A stretch of DNA of 64,000 bases, taken from NCBI GenBank assembly GCA_963826795.1, contig CAWGYT010000024.1, positions 62,001 to 126,000 on the forward strand, given 5' to 3'. The notes below the pieces were generated by a model. It was not told the origin of the DNA and made no database searches. It worked only from the letters and a program-made list of their open reading frames with translations. The position numbers and the translations under genes were made by a program. Source of the DNA: CAWGYT01 sp963826795. Lineage in GTDB: Bacteria; Planctomycetota; Planctomycetia; Pirellulales; Pirellulaceae. Within the stretch, counting starts at the first letter, position 1; each line of letters begins with the position of its first letter. Of this stretch, positions 8,615-18,924 are shown one piece after another.

Positions 8615-11600
8615 ATGGATGAGTACCTTGACCCGTTCCGGTTTCGCCGTATTCGCTGGGTCGGTCTCCTGATCCTTGGGCTAGGCCTGTCTCTGGGGCG
8701 GACCCAGGTGGTCGGCCAGATTCCGCAGCCCGACGATGCGCCGCCGCCGCTTCGACCGGAGGCCAGCGCCGCTCAGGTTCAACTCCCGGCAGGTTTTCGG
8801 TTGGAGCTGCTTGCTGCCGAGCCGCTGGTTCGGGAGCCGTCGGGCGTTTGTTGGGACGAACAGGGGCGACTCTTTGTTTGCGAATTGCACGGCTACAACC
8901 TGGAAGGCCAGTTCGACATCGAAGCCCTTAACGAGACGGGCGAATTGGATCGTGTCGTGCGGCGCGTGCAAGCGGACGACCAGGCGAAGAAGGCCGCGCT
9001 GGCCGGCACGAACGGCTGCGTCAAGCTCTTGCTCGACACCGATCGCGACGGCCGTCTGGATCGAGCTGAGGTTTGGGCCGATGACCTGCCTCCCTGCTAC
9101 GGGCTTTGTCCTTCGCGGGGGGGCTTGATCGTGGCCTGTGCGCCGGACATCGTTTATTTGGCCGATCGAGACGGCGATGGTCGCGTGGATCTTCGCGAGA
9201 CCCTCTTCACGGGCTTCGAAACCGGCGCGTTGGAACGGGGCGTGAATTGCCCTCAAGCGGGCCCGGACGGGTGGATCTATTTTGGCCGCGGCCACGGCGG
9301 CGGTCAGATCCGGGGACCTTATCTGTCGGCGCCCGTTCAGCTGCCGCGGACCGATTTTCGCATTCGCCCCGACGGGTCGGCGATCGAGCCGCTGCCCGGG
9401 GGCACGCATACGTTCGGGTTTACGATGACCGATCGGGGTGAGCGAATCGTGATTTCGACTCGTACGCCCGGCATCGTGGTCGCCCCGATCGCGTGGAGTG
9501 ACTTGCGTCGCAACCCGCACGCCAGCCTGCCTTCACTTGAGTACGATGGCGCTCACGACGTGCGGGTCTATCCGATCAGCCAGCCGCATCCCTGGCGCAG
9601 CCGGCGCACAAGACCCCGGCTTTTCGAAATACTATGCCGACCGGTACGGCATCGAAGAGGCCGCGCCGAACGGCTACTTCACGTCCGCCTGCTCGCCGCT
9701 GTTTTATCGCGACTCCGTCTTGCCCGGACTGCAAGGACAGCTGCTGGCCTGCGAACCCGCTCAGAATCTGATTCATCGAGCTCGAATCGTGCGCCAAGGG
9801 CTGGTCGCCTCGTGGCAGCGCTTGCCCGAGGAACAATCGCGCGAATTTCTGGCCTCAAGCGATGTGTGGTTCCATCCGATGGCCTTGAGCCACATGCCGG
9901 ACGGCTCGATCGCGATCGTCGATTTCTATCGCGAAATCATCGAAGACTATTCGGCCATTCCTCGCTACCTGCAGCAAGAGTACGGTTTGATCGGCGGCCA
10001 GGATCGGGGCCGCATCTGGCGACTGACTCACGACGCGGCGCCATCGGCACCGAACCGCTGGATGAGCCAGCTGTCGGCGACCGACCTGATCGACGAGCTG
10101 TCGAGCTCCTACTTCTGGCGGCGCGAAACCGCCAGGCGTTTGCTGCGCGAGCGTGAGGACTCACGTGGCCTGCTGCGGCTGGCGAAGACGCTTACGCCCG
10201 ATTCGTCTCCCGAGCTGGTTCTGGCCGCGCTGGACCTGCTGGACGGCAGCGGCCAGCTGGAGGCAAGCGGCCTCGCCCGCCTGTTGCAGCACCCCGCAGC
10301 TCCCGTTCGCGCGGACGTCCTGCGACGGTCGGCCGCATGGTTGGATCGCGACGCGACGCTGCGCGAGAGGGCGTTCGGATGTCTGGACGATCCCGATCCG
10401 TTCGTGCAGTTGCATTTGGCCTTGGCCCTGGGTGCAACCCGAGATCCGCGGGCCGTCGCCGCACTCGCTCAGTTGGCCCAACGGGCGCCGGACAACGCCT
10501 GGATGCAGGCCGCGATCCTGACGTCCGCGACCGACCGGGCCGGGCGGTTGTTCGCCGAGTTGACGCGGGCCGTCTCGCCGGAAGGGAACTCAAGCGACCT
10601 GGCGGGACTGGTCGAACGGCTCTGCCAGGCCATCGCGTCAGCCCGAGATGACGATGAGCTGTCACTCGTGCTGCACCACCTGGGTTTGCTCGAAAGCAGC
10701 TCACTACGGCTGGCGGCCCTGCGAGGTCTCCAGGCGGGTTTCCCGACGGCGACCGCGGTGACCTTGGACGAGCCCGCGCAGGCTGCACTCGGCAAACTAT
10801 CTGTCAGTCCGGATGCCGACGTGGCGCGGATCGCCGCGGCGCTGCGGATTTCTCTGCGACAAGAAACGCCCGAGCAGCGCCGGCAGCGGATGGAGCGGCT
10901 GGTCGAGCAGCTGGTGGATGTGTTGCTCCCTGAGTCCACTCGGCTCGCCGCCGTCGCCGAACTGGCGGACGAGACCGACGCGGATTTGGTCGAAATCTGG
11001 ATTGAAGCACTTCCACAAGCGACCCCGCGCGTCCGTGCCGCAATCCTCAGCGCCCTGTTCGCCCGGCGCGATCGCTTGCCCCTCGTCGCCCACGCCGTCT
11101 TGCAGCAGCGGATCTCGCCCGCGTCGCTCAACTCCGTTCAGCAAGACGCGCTGCGGTCGCTGCCCGATCCGGCTCTGGCGCACCGATCCACGACTTACTT
11201 GCCGCCGATGCGACCGCGGATCGCGACAAGCTCCAGCGGTATCTGCTGGCGCTGGGCGAGCCGCGGGACGTGCAGCGGGGAGCGATCCTGTTTCGCGAGA
11301 AATGCGCCACCTGTCATCCGGCCCACGGCCAGGGCATGGCGGTCGGCCCAGATCTGACGGCCGAGTTTCGCCGTGCCGAAGAGACGCTCGTGCGCGATGT
11401 CCTGCTGCCCAGCGCGACGATTTCTGCCGGCTACGAGGCCTACGTGATCGAGACGAAAGACGGCCGCAACCTTTCTGGGGTGCTCGCGTTCGAATCGGCC
11501 AATGATGTGAATCTGCGGTTGCCCGACGGCAAGCAGGTGGGAGTTCTACGAAAGGATGTGGAGTCGATTCGGGCACTCGAGATCTCGCTCATGCCGGCCG

Positions 11601-12157
11601 ATCTGAGTCAGAGTTTGACGCCGAACGATCTGGCCGATCTGATCGCTTGGCTGCGACGGCCACCCGAACTGCAGGTCCTGTTCGATGAGGATCCCTCGTT
11701 TCTTCAAAGTCTGAACGAGGGGACGGGCGTGGCGACGCTCGACGACCGATCGCCCCACCATGGATCGGTCGCGCTGCGGATCTCGCCACCTCAACGCTAT
11801 GCGGCCAGGATCGAAAACTGGAACTTCCCGATTCGCGAACATCCGGGGCCGGGCGAGTTTCGTTACCTGCGGTTCGCCTGTGGCGCCGAGGGGGCCAGCG
11901 GCGTGATGCTGGAATTGGCCGACGCAGGCCGCTGGCCACCGGCCAACGAAGCTCGAGGCCGATACGTGGCCGGCCAGAACTCCTCCGCCTGGCAAGCGAC
12001 GACCGTGGCCGACGAGGCACCCGCAGATTGGACGGTCGTCGTTCGCGACCTTTGGCACGATTTTGGCGACTGCACACTCACCGGCATCGCCCCGACCGCG
12101 CTGGGCGGAGATGCTCTTTTCGACCAGTTGGAACTCTGGCGAGCGACTCCGCCCTGA
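8615..12157 (+). CDS. PVC-type heme-binding CxxCH membrane-bound dehydrogenase (two frameshifts)
   Basis: About 1180 residues across three frames, joined near 9600 and 11180. Start ATG 8615 has AGGGAG 12 bases upstream. A signal peptide (WVGLLILGLGLSLG) is followed by the planctomycete/verrucomicrobial dehydrogenase propeller (PAGFRLELLAAEPLVREP, LLDTDRDGRLDRAEVWADDLP, PHSWRNP-like region broken by the first shift, then GFSKYYADRYGIEEAAPNG), Ala/Leu-rich HEAT-like repeats, and a cytochrome c motif (REKCATCHPAHGQGMAVGPDL; heme codons 11303-11317). The last about 150 residues look like a beta-sandwich domain. The protein probably oxidises a sugar or alcohol in the periplasm and passes electrons to the fused cytochrome. 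Both frame breaks fall inside conserved stretches, which suggests sequence error. Confidence 0.9.
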
Positions 12158-12500
12158 TGGATCGGCACGGGCAAAAGGCAATCCGCGCCACGCCGATCAG
12201 ATGCGCCGATTCGATGCGCAGATTCTATGCGCTGCGCACAGGAATTGATCGGTTTCATGCGCCGGGAATCGCTGGCAGAGCTGTCAAGGCAACTCCTGAA
12301 AATCGCCCTTCTGAATGCGTAAGCGAACTGGTATCTTTACTTCCGTGCCGGTCCGTCGAATCGGCACAGGCTTTGCTGCCACCGACGGACGCTTCATGGA
12401 CGTTGGCCCCCCGCGTCTGCATTTGCTTGTCCGGGTTGTTCCCAGGTTGGATCTGAACGTCGCTCTTTTCAAAACCGGGCAAGTGTCGGAGGTTCATGCG
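12158..12500. other. Intergenic region, no gene recognised
   Basis: This 343-base spacer lies between two plus-strand genes. Open frames here have no family signature and read into the next gene only because no stop intervenes. I see no clear promoter box or terminator hairpin. Confidence 0.4.
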
Positions 12501-13971
12501 TTGAAGAACCGCGTGCTCAAGTTTCGAGTCCTGTGGCAATCGCTCGGGGGCCTCGCGCTGTTGCTGTACGGCGCATCTTGGCCCGTCCCGTCGGGCGGCC
12601 TGGGCGGAATGGCCTCTGGTCAAGAAATCATCCCGGCGCCGAGGGTCACATTTCTGGTGGACGAGCTTACGTTGGCGACCGAAGCGGATTCAAGTGACCC
12701 GCGGATCGGCAGCCTGCGACCCGAATCGGCGGGGACCCGTTGGCTGCAGTGGCTTCCCGATTTACGATCGGCAGTCTTTCGACCTCGCTATCAATTGCCC
12801 GGCGAATTTGAGTCACAGCAGGCGATCGTCGTCAGCTGCCACGAATTTGTGGATGATATGCCCGACGTTTTTGTGCAGATTGTCAATCACGTCCATGGCC
12901 GGCTCAAGCTGGTGGCGTTGGTCAACGACGTGAAGGAATACCCGCGGCCCGGAGCCTCTTGATTCAGCAGGGAGCTGCCCTGGATCATGTTCGATTCGCC
13001 GAGGTCGGCCACGACACGATGTGGTGCCGCGACTACGGGCCGGTCGTCGTGAGGGACGAGGCGGGCGGACTGGCGATTGTGGATGCGGCGTACGAACGGG
13101 GAGTGCGACCTCAAGACGATGGGGTTCCAAGTGAGTTGCGCGACAGCTGGATTTGCCCGTGCTGGCGACGAATCTACGGATCGAGGGCGGCAACCTGATC
13201 AGCAATGGCCGAGGCATTTGCATCACGACGCAGCAAGTTCTGGACGCCAATGCCGACCACGCGGACGAGGCGACGGTCCGTGAATGGATGCAAGAGTGCT
13301 ACGGAGCGGAGCAGGCCGTTTTTCTGGAGCCGCTTTCGGGCGAGCCGACTGGGCACGTCGATATGTTTGCGACATTCGTCTCGCCCTATACCGTCGTGGT
13401 GGGGCGTTTTGACGTGGAGTCGGATCCGATCAATGCCGCCTTGCTGGATCGAAATGCCGACCGGCTGGCTCGTGTCACTACCCCGGACGGGCCCCTGCGG
13501 GTCGTGCGAATTCCGATGCCCCCGCACGACGAAGAGACATGGCGCACCTATACAAATGTCGTGTTCGCCAATGGCGTGCTGATGGTGCCGATCTATCCCG
13601 AGCTCGATCCCGCGGGGCGGGACGCGGCGTTGGAAACGTTTTCCAGGGTCTTGCCCGGCTGGCGGATTATTGGAATGAACGCGACGCGTCTGGCGGAATT
13701 GGGCGGGGCGATGCACTGCATCACGATGAACTTAGGGCCGCTCACGGAACTCCCCCAGTTCGCTCGGCCACAACGGATCCTGGCGGAAGCACCTTCGCCT
13801 GCGGATCGGCCGCTGCCACCTCAGTGGCAAGCCGGCGGAGATGCGGTCCCTTCCGCGACCGACGACTTGCTTCCGCAGGGAGACGAGCTCAAGCGGCGAC
13901 TGCTCAACGACCATTCCGTACACATCTTTTGGCAGCGCGATGGCTGGCAGGTCGAGTCGCTGGTGCGGTAG
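12501..13971 (+). CDS. Agmatine deiminase / peptidyl-arginine deiminase family protein (two frameshifts)
   Basis: About 490 residues from three frames, changing near 12940 and 13145. I chose TTG 12501 because a perfect GGAGG lies 8 bases upstream and the resulting N-terminus (KNRVLKFRVLWQSLGGLALL) is a signal peptide; longer starts lack both. Guanidino-hydrolase motifs are in order: a strand with QQAIVVSCHEF, WCRDYGPV, EGGN, TGHVDMFATFV and the nucleophile in GGAMHCITMNL (Cys codon 13717-13719). The family hydrolyses agmatine or peptidyl-arginine to a citrulline-type product and ammonia. The signal peptide suggests an extracytoplasmic protein, closer to secreted peptidyl-arginine deiminases than to cytoplasmic AguA. 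Substrate unproven. Confidence 0.85.
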
Positions 13972-14391
13972 CTTGTCCGGCGGACTGCCAGCCGTTGTCC
14001 ATCGCTGGGGTGGGGGCGCCGCGCGACGGGCACCCACGCCGTCGGCCTTCTCAGGATGAAATCCCGCCCCGAATCGGCCCACATCCGCCCATTCGATGGT
14101 CCGCCGGCGAGCGAACTGGCCAGTCCGGATTCCCGCATTCTCTTTTGGCTGCGTTGACGAAAGTGGTTTGTCTGGGTAGTTTGGAACGGCTGAGGCACGG
14201 ACCTGTTCACCCTGCGAACTTTCAGCGGCGATCATCGTTTTCAACAATTGATCGATCGACCGTCCTCAAAACGTGCCTGACCGTCAACACTGGCCGCTGC
14301 CAGGAATGCGCAGATCGCTTGCAATCGGTGGTCGGGCTGTTAGTCTGAAGATGTCGATCTTGTCAATTGTCACCCACAAGACGTGCCCACC
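13972..14391. other. Intergenic region, no gene recognised
   Basis: A 420-base spacer before the secreted beta-helix protein. Nothing in it resembles a gene or an RNA. It presumably carries the promoter of the downstream gene, but no boxes stand out. Confidence 0.4.
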
Positions 14392-16710
14392 ATGATGTTG
14401 CTTCTTCTCGATCGGCTACGTTCCGAACGAACGTCAAACCGTCGGCCATCCCATCGCCGGCGAGGCTCCTCGCGAAAATTGAATCTGCGACGTTTTCTGC
14501 AAAGTGAACGCCTTGAAGGTCGTGAACTCCTGGCGATTGACATCGCCGCGGCGGACGCAAGCCGCCTTGAAGGCGACATGGGAGTCACTGCGTTTACGTT
14601 TGATGTGACCCGCAGTGGGGATACGAGCCAGGCATTGACGCTTGATTTTCAGGTCCAGGGGAGCGGGGCGAATCCGGCCGATGCCGCTGACTTTGGGCGC
14701 ATCATATCGGTCAGCACGGCGAGTGGTTTCAATAATGCCCTTGCCAACGCCGTCGTCGGTGACGAGATCGTGCTTGAGCCCGGAACCTACGCTGGCGGCT
14801 TTTTTGTCACGAACTTGAACGGAGTAACGATTCGAAGTGCCGACCCTAGCAACCGGGCGGTGATCAACGCGCAAGGATTTGGCGAAGGTCTCAAGTTGTC
14901 CAGTCCCAAGAACGTCATCGTGCGAGACTTAATTATTGAGAAAGCATCCTCGATTGGACTGCACGTTGACGATGGCAGTCACGTTGAAATCGCCGATGGA
15001 GTCACGCTGCAAAACATTTTGATCCGCAATGGCGGCGGAGATGGAATCAAGCTAACCGGGGTTGACAACTTTCACGTCGATCGCGTCCAGGTCATCGGGT
15101 GGTCGGGATTTGGGAACGCGGTCAATTTGCTCGGTTCGCACTTCGGCATCGTGGAACGGTCATATTTTGAGAATTCGACGCCAGCGTCGGGTACCGGAGT
15201 GCAGACGAAAGGTGGAAGTACCGACATCGCGATTCGTGGCAATCGGTTTTGGAATGCCAACGAGCGCTCGATTCAAATCGGTGGCGCAACGAGTTCCTCG
15301 GCATTTCGTCCCCAGCCGCCCGGAGATGTCGAAGCAGCAAGGATTGTCGCGGAAGGAAACTTCATATTTCACAACGGCAACGTGGGGCAAGGGATCCGTT
15401 CGGCCGTTTCCTTCGTCAACGTCGCCGACGGAGTCTTTCGCAACAATGTCGTGGTGCGGCCCAGCCTCTACGCAGTGCGGATTCTGAAGGAGAACCGAAA
15501 CCCTGGTTTCATTAATACCCAGAATGGCACGATCTCGAACAACATCTTCCTCTGGAACCAAGGCGATTTATCTCAAGTTGTGAATGTCGGGTCGCAGACA
15601 CTGCCGGCTACTTTTACGTTCGCAGGCAATCAGTGGTACAACGCGACATCCCCTGGAAATAGCCAGTTGCCGCTGCCATCGCCCGAGACAGGTGGCATTT
15701 ACGGAGTCGATCCGCAGCTCGATTATCGGGGAATCACGCCGTGGAACTTCAGCTGGGGCACGTGGCTCGTCAACACGTCGGATCTTCCCGATACGGAGAC
15801 ACTTGATTCGGGCCAAACGTTCCGGCTGGCAATTCCGGGTCCCGGCGCGGTCCTCGACATCGGGCAGGCAAACCCGCTGATTGGCTCTTGGACGGTCGAG
15901 CCCGTCACGTCAACCACGTTTTCGGTCTCACCGTTTTCGCACGCCGTGCTGATCAACGACACGGTCCCGGATCCTTCGCCCGGTCCGGGCGGCGGCGAGG
16001 GTTTTCCGAGCGGCAAAGTCAGCTTCGGGGTTGGCGATACGATGCAGACGGTGACGATCAACGTGCGCGGCGAAGTGCTGGAGGAGCCCGACGAAGAGTT
16101 CACGGTGACGCTTACGGATCCGAGCGGCACGGTTGTTTTCAACTCGGACTCCGCGAATGGGACCATCTGGAATGATGATGGCAATACGTTGGCGCCGGCG
16201 GTCGAAACCGTGGTGATCGATGACGGGACGATTCAACGTTCGCGCGTGCGCAGCTTGACGCTGACCTTCAACAGGGTGGTCAGCTTGGATGAGGGCGCCA
16301 TTTCGGTCCAGAAGGTCGGAGGCGCTCTGGTCAACCTGCAGGATTACACGCCGACGGTCGTCAATGGAAAAACGCAAGTGGTCGTCACGTTTACGGGCAC
16401 GGAAATCATTGGCGGGTCCTTGGCGGATGGAAATTACTCCCTGACCGTGCACGCGGACAAAGTTCACGTGGGGAGTCAGACCCTGGCGGCGGACTACGTC
16501 GAATCGTTCTTCCGATTCTTCGGAGACCTCTCGGGTGATCGCCGTGTTGGATTGAGCGAATTCAATGCCCTACGGAGCGCTTTCGGGGCCTCGTCGTCGT
16601 CCCCAGCGTACGTAGCTGCTCTCGATTGGACCGGCGACGGTGTCATTGGTCTGAATGACTTCAATGCCTTCCGGGCGCGATTCCTACAAACTCTGCCTCC
16701 TCCCGTCTAA
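14392..16710 (+). CDS. Secreted right-handed beta-helix protein nested in a Calx-beta domain, with dockerin-like C-terminus
   Basis: 772 residues from ATG 14392 (a GTG at 14383 would add three). The numbers below count from that GTG. Residues 28-51 are a basic stretch ending in SERLEGRELLA, the LExRxLL-type leader of planctomycete surface proteins. Residues 55-105 are the first half of a Calx-beta domain (SRLEGDMGVTAFTFDVTRSG up to ANPADAADFG). Residues about 106-539 form a pectate-lyase-like parallel beta-helix with repeated N-x-I/V rungs (VIVRDLIIEKASS, GVTLQNILIRNGGGDG, TDIAIRGNRFWNAN). Residues 540-600 are the second half of Calx-beta (FPSGKVSFGVGDT up to ANGTIWNDDG). Residues 700-775 hold two EF-hand-like dockerin repeats (GDLSGDRRVGLSEFN and DWTGDGVIGLNDFN). 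Likely a surface polysaccharide-binding or -degrading protein; no catalytic residues can be assigned. Confidence 0.82.
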   Translation: MMLLLLDRLRSERTSNRRPSHRRRGSSRKLNLRRFLQSERLEGRELLAIDIAAADASRLEGDMGVTAFTFDVTRSGDTSQALTLDFQVQGSGANPADAADFGRIISVSTASGFNNALANAVVGDEIVLEPGTYAGGFFVTNLNGVTIRSADPSNRAVINAQGFGEGLKLSSPKNVIVRDLIIEKASSIGLHVDDGSHVEIADGVTLQNILIRNGGGDGIKLTGVDNFHVDRVQVIGWSGFGNAVNLLGSHFGIVERSYFENSTPASGTGVQTKGGSTDIAIRGNRFWNANERSIQIGGATSSSAFRPQPPGDVEAARIVAEGNFIFHNGNVGQGIRSAVSFVNVADGVFRNNVVVRPSLYAVRILKENRNPGFINTQNGTISNNIFLWNQGDLSQVVNVGSQTLPATFTFAGNQWYNATSPGNSQLPLPSPETGGIYGVDPQLDYRGITPWNFSWGTWLVNTSDLPDTETLDSGQTFRLAIPGPGAVLDIGQANPLIGSWTVEPVTSTTFSVSPFSHAVLINDTVPDPSPGPGGGEGFPSGKVSFGVGDTMQTVTINVRGEVLEEPDEEFTVTLTDPSGTVVFNSDSANGTIWNDDGNTLAPAVETVVIDDGTIQRSRVRSLTLTFNRVVSLDEGAISVQKVGGALVNLQDYTPTVVNGKTQVVVTFTGTEIIGGSLADGNYSLTVHADKVHVGSQTLAADYVESFFRFFGDLSGDRRVGLSEFNALRSAFGASSSSPAYVAALDWTGDGVIGLNDFNAFRARFLQTLPPPV

Positions 16711-16768
16711 TTGACTTGCCTCCGAGGTCTCGGGCATCGCTCGGGCACCGCTCGGGGATCTAGCTTCC

Positions 16769-16794
16769 GCGACGGCAAAGGGCCGTCGCTTCTT
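16769..16794 (+). terminator. Putative intrinsic terminator
   Basis: A perfect 8-base stem (gcgacggc / gccgtcgc, 16769-16776 and 16782-16789) with a five-base loop, followed by ttctt. It lies 58 bases after the stop of the beta-helix gene. The T-tract is short, so termination is likely but not certain. Confidence 0.55.
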
Positions 16795-16940
16795 GGGTCA
16801 AGGGATCTGTTGGGAGTCGCCGTCGTCGTCAATAATGAGACCGACGTCCCCAGGATGCACTGATCGCCCCGCGCGGGTGGACCCGGGTTCGCCAAGGTTT
16901 CGCGACACGGCGCGCGGGGACGCTTGCCCTAAGAGCACGC

Positions 16941-18800
16941 ATGGCCCAGATTACGATCAACGATTTGACGGTCGGTTTCCGTGGTCCCTCGCTGCTGGAC
17001 GGCGTGAGCTGTCGGATCGAGCCGGGTCAGCGGATCGGCCTGCTGGGACGCAATGGGTCCGGCAAGACAACCTTCATGCGCGTGCTTTGCGGCGAAGTGG
17101 AAGCGGACGCCGGCGAGATTCGCATGGCGCCCGAGACGCGCTTGGCGCTCTTGCCCCAGGATGTGCCACAACACCTGACCGGACCCGTCGCCCAGATCGT
17201 GGCTCAGGGGCTGCCAGATCAGCAGAACTCGTCGGACAGCGATCCGGATCAGCAGTGGCGCCACGAGCATCAGATTGAGCAGATCCTGTCTCGAATGGAA
17301 TTGAACGGCGAGGCAAGCTTCGAGCTCTTATCCTCCGGGATGAAGCGGCGAGTTCTGCTGGCGCGGGCGCTCGTCGCCGATCCCGACGTACTGCTGTTGG
17401 ACGAGCCGACGAACCACTTGGACATCGACGCGATCCGCTGGTTGGAAGACTTTCTCAATCGATGGGGTGGGACGCTGATTTTCGTGACCCATGACCGCAT
17501 GTTCCTTCGGCGCCTGGCCACGCGGATCTTGGAGATCGATCGCGGTCGCTTGTTCGACTGGTCTTGCGACTACGATACTTTCTTGACTCGTAAGGAAGCA
17601 AACCTGGCAGCGGAAGAACAGCAAGCCGCATTGTTCGACAAAAAGCTGGCGCTGGAAGAGGCGTGGATCCGTCAGGGAATCAAGGCGCGTCGGACCCGGA
17701 ACGAGGGCCGTGTGCGCGCCCTTGAACAATTGCGTCGAGCGCGGAGTGAGCGTCGCGAACGGGTTGGTACGGCGAAGATCGCAATTCAAGAGGCGCAACG
17801 CAGCGGGACGCTGGTTGCGGAAGTTGAACACATCTCGTTTGCATATGAGGGACAGCCAATCGTCAATGATTTCTCGACGACGATCTTGCGCGGCGACAAG
17901 ATCGGAATCGTCGGGCCCAACGGAGCGGGAAAAACGACGCTGCTCCGCTTGCTGCTGGGACAGCTCACGCCGCAAAGCGGTTCGGTGCGGCTGGGAACCA
18001 AGCTGCAAATCGCCTACTTCGACCAGCTTCGCCGACAGCTTGACGAGCAGAAAACCGTCCAGGAAAACGTGGGGGACGGATACGAATCCGTGATGGTCGG
18101 CGGCAAGGCGAAACATATCCTGGGCTACCTGCAGGATTTTTTATTCACTCCGGAACGGTCGCGCACGGCCGTCCGTTTCCTCTCCGGGGGCGAACGCAAT
18201 CGGATTCTGCTGGCCAAGCTCTTCGCCAAACCGGCCAACGTGATCGTGCTCGATGAGCCGACGAACGACCTCGATACCGAGACGCTTGAATTGCTCGAAG
18301 AACGCCTGATCGGTTTTTCCGGCACGGTGCTTGTCGTGAGCCATGACCGCTCGTTCTTGAACCAGGTGGTGACGAGCACGATCGTATTTGAGGACGGAAG
18401 TGTGAACGAATACGTGGGTGGTTATGACGACTGGCTGCGACAGCGATCCAAGCTGGTTGCCACGTCCCAGGCGTCGCGCCCGACGGGTTCCACGCTCGAG
18501 TCCCCGCAAACCGTCTCGTCCCCAGCGCAGCAATCAGGGCCCGCAGCGCAAGCCGCGATCACGGCGGCAGCCTCCTCGCGGCGACTGAGGTACAAGGAAC
18601 AGCAGGAGCTGGCGTCGTTACCGCTCAGGATTGAACAGCTGGAAGCCGCCGTGAACGACTTGCACGAAAGAATGGCTCAACCGGAATTCTACAAGCAACC
18701 GGGTGAAATCATCGCCCAGACGCAAACCCAGCTCAAGGACATCGAAGCCGAATTGGCCGTCGCCTACGCGCGTTGGGAGGAACTCGAACAGCACGCATAG
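16941..18800 (+). CDS. uup: ABC-F family ATPase, Uup type
   Basis: 619 residues with two ABC ATPase domains on one chain and no membrane segments, the ABC-F layout. Domain 1: Walker A GRNGSGKT (36-43), signature LLSSGMKRRVLLARAL, Walker B VLLLDEPTNHLD. Domain 2: Walker A GPNGAGKTT (near 325), signature FLSGGERNRILLAKLF, Walker B VIVLDEPTNDLD. A C-terminal coiled coil (about 550-619, RIEQLEAAVNDLHERMAQPEF) is the mark of Uup, which acts on ribosomes or DNA during replication and precise transposon excision. The first signature has Ser in place of the usual first Gly (LSSGM for LSGGM). Stand-alone gene, preceded by a 230-base spacer with a terminator. Confidence 0.92.
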   Translation: MAQITINDLTVGFRGPSLLDGVSCRIEPGQRIGLLGRNGSGKTTFMRVLCGEVEADAGEIRMAPETRLALLPQDVPQHLTGPVAQIVAQGLPDQQNSSDSDPDQQWRHEHQIEQILSRMELNGEASFELLSSGMKRRVLLARALVADPDVLLLDEPTNHLDIDAIRWLEDFLNRWGGTLIFVTHDRMFLRRLATRILEIDRGRLFDWSCDYDTFLTRKEANLAAEEQQAALFDKKLALEEAWIRQGIKARRTRNEGRVRALEQLRRARSERRERVGTAKIAIQEAQRSGTLVAEVEHISFAYEGQPIVNDFSTTILRGDKIGIVGPNGAGKTTLLRLLLGQLTPQSGSVRLGTKLQIAYFDQLRRQLDEQKTVQENVGDGYESVMVGGKAKHILGYLQDFLFTPERSRTAVRFLSGGERNRILLAKLFAKPANVIVLDEPTNDLDTETLELLEERLIGFSGTVLVVSHDRSFLNQVVTSTIVFEDGSVNEYVGGYDDWLRQRSKLVATSQASRPTGSTLESPQTVSSPAQQSGPAAQAAITAAASSRRLRYKEQQELASLPLRIEQLEAAVNDLHERMAQPEFYKQPGEIIAQTQTQLKDIEAELAVAYARWEELEQHA

Positions 18801-18924
18801 CAGCCAGGCGCCGGAAAGGCGATGGGCCGGAAGGGCGATGGACCGGAAGGGCGATGGACCGGGAGGGCGAGCCTTCCGGAGCCCGTCCCGTCCGCTGGAT
18901 CATGGAAAGGAATCTTCGCTCCGC

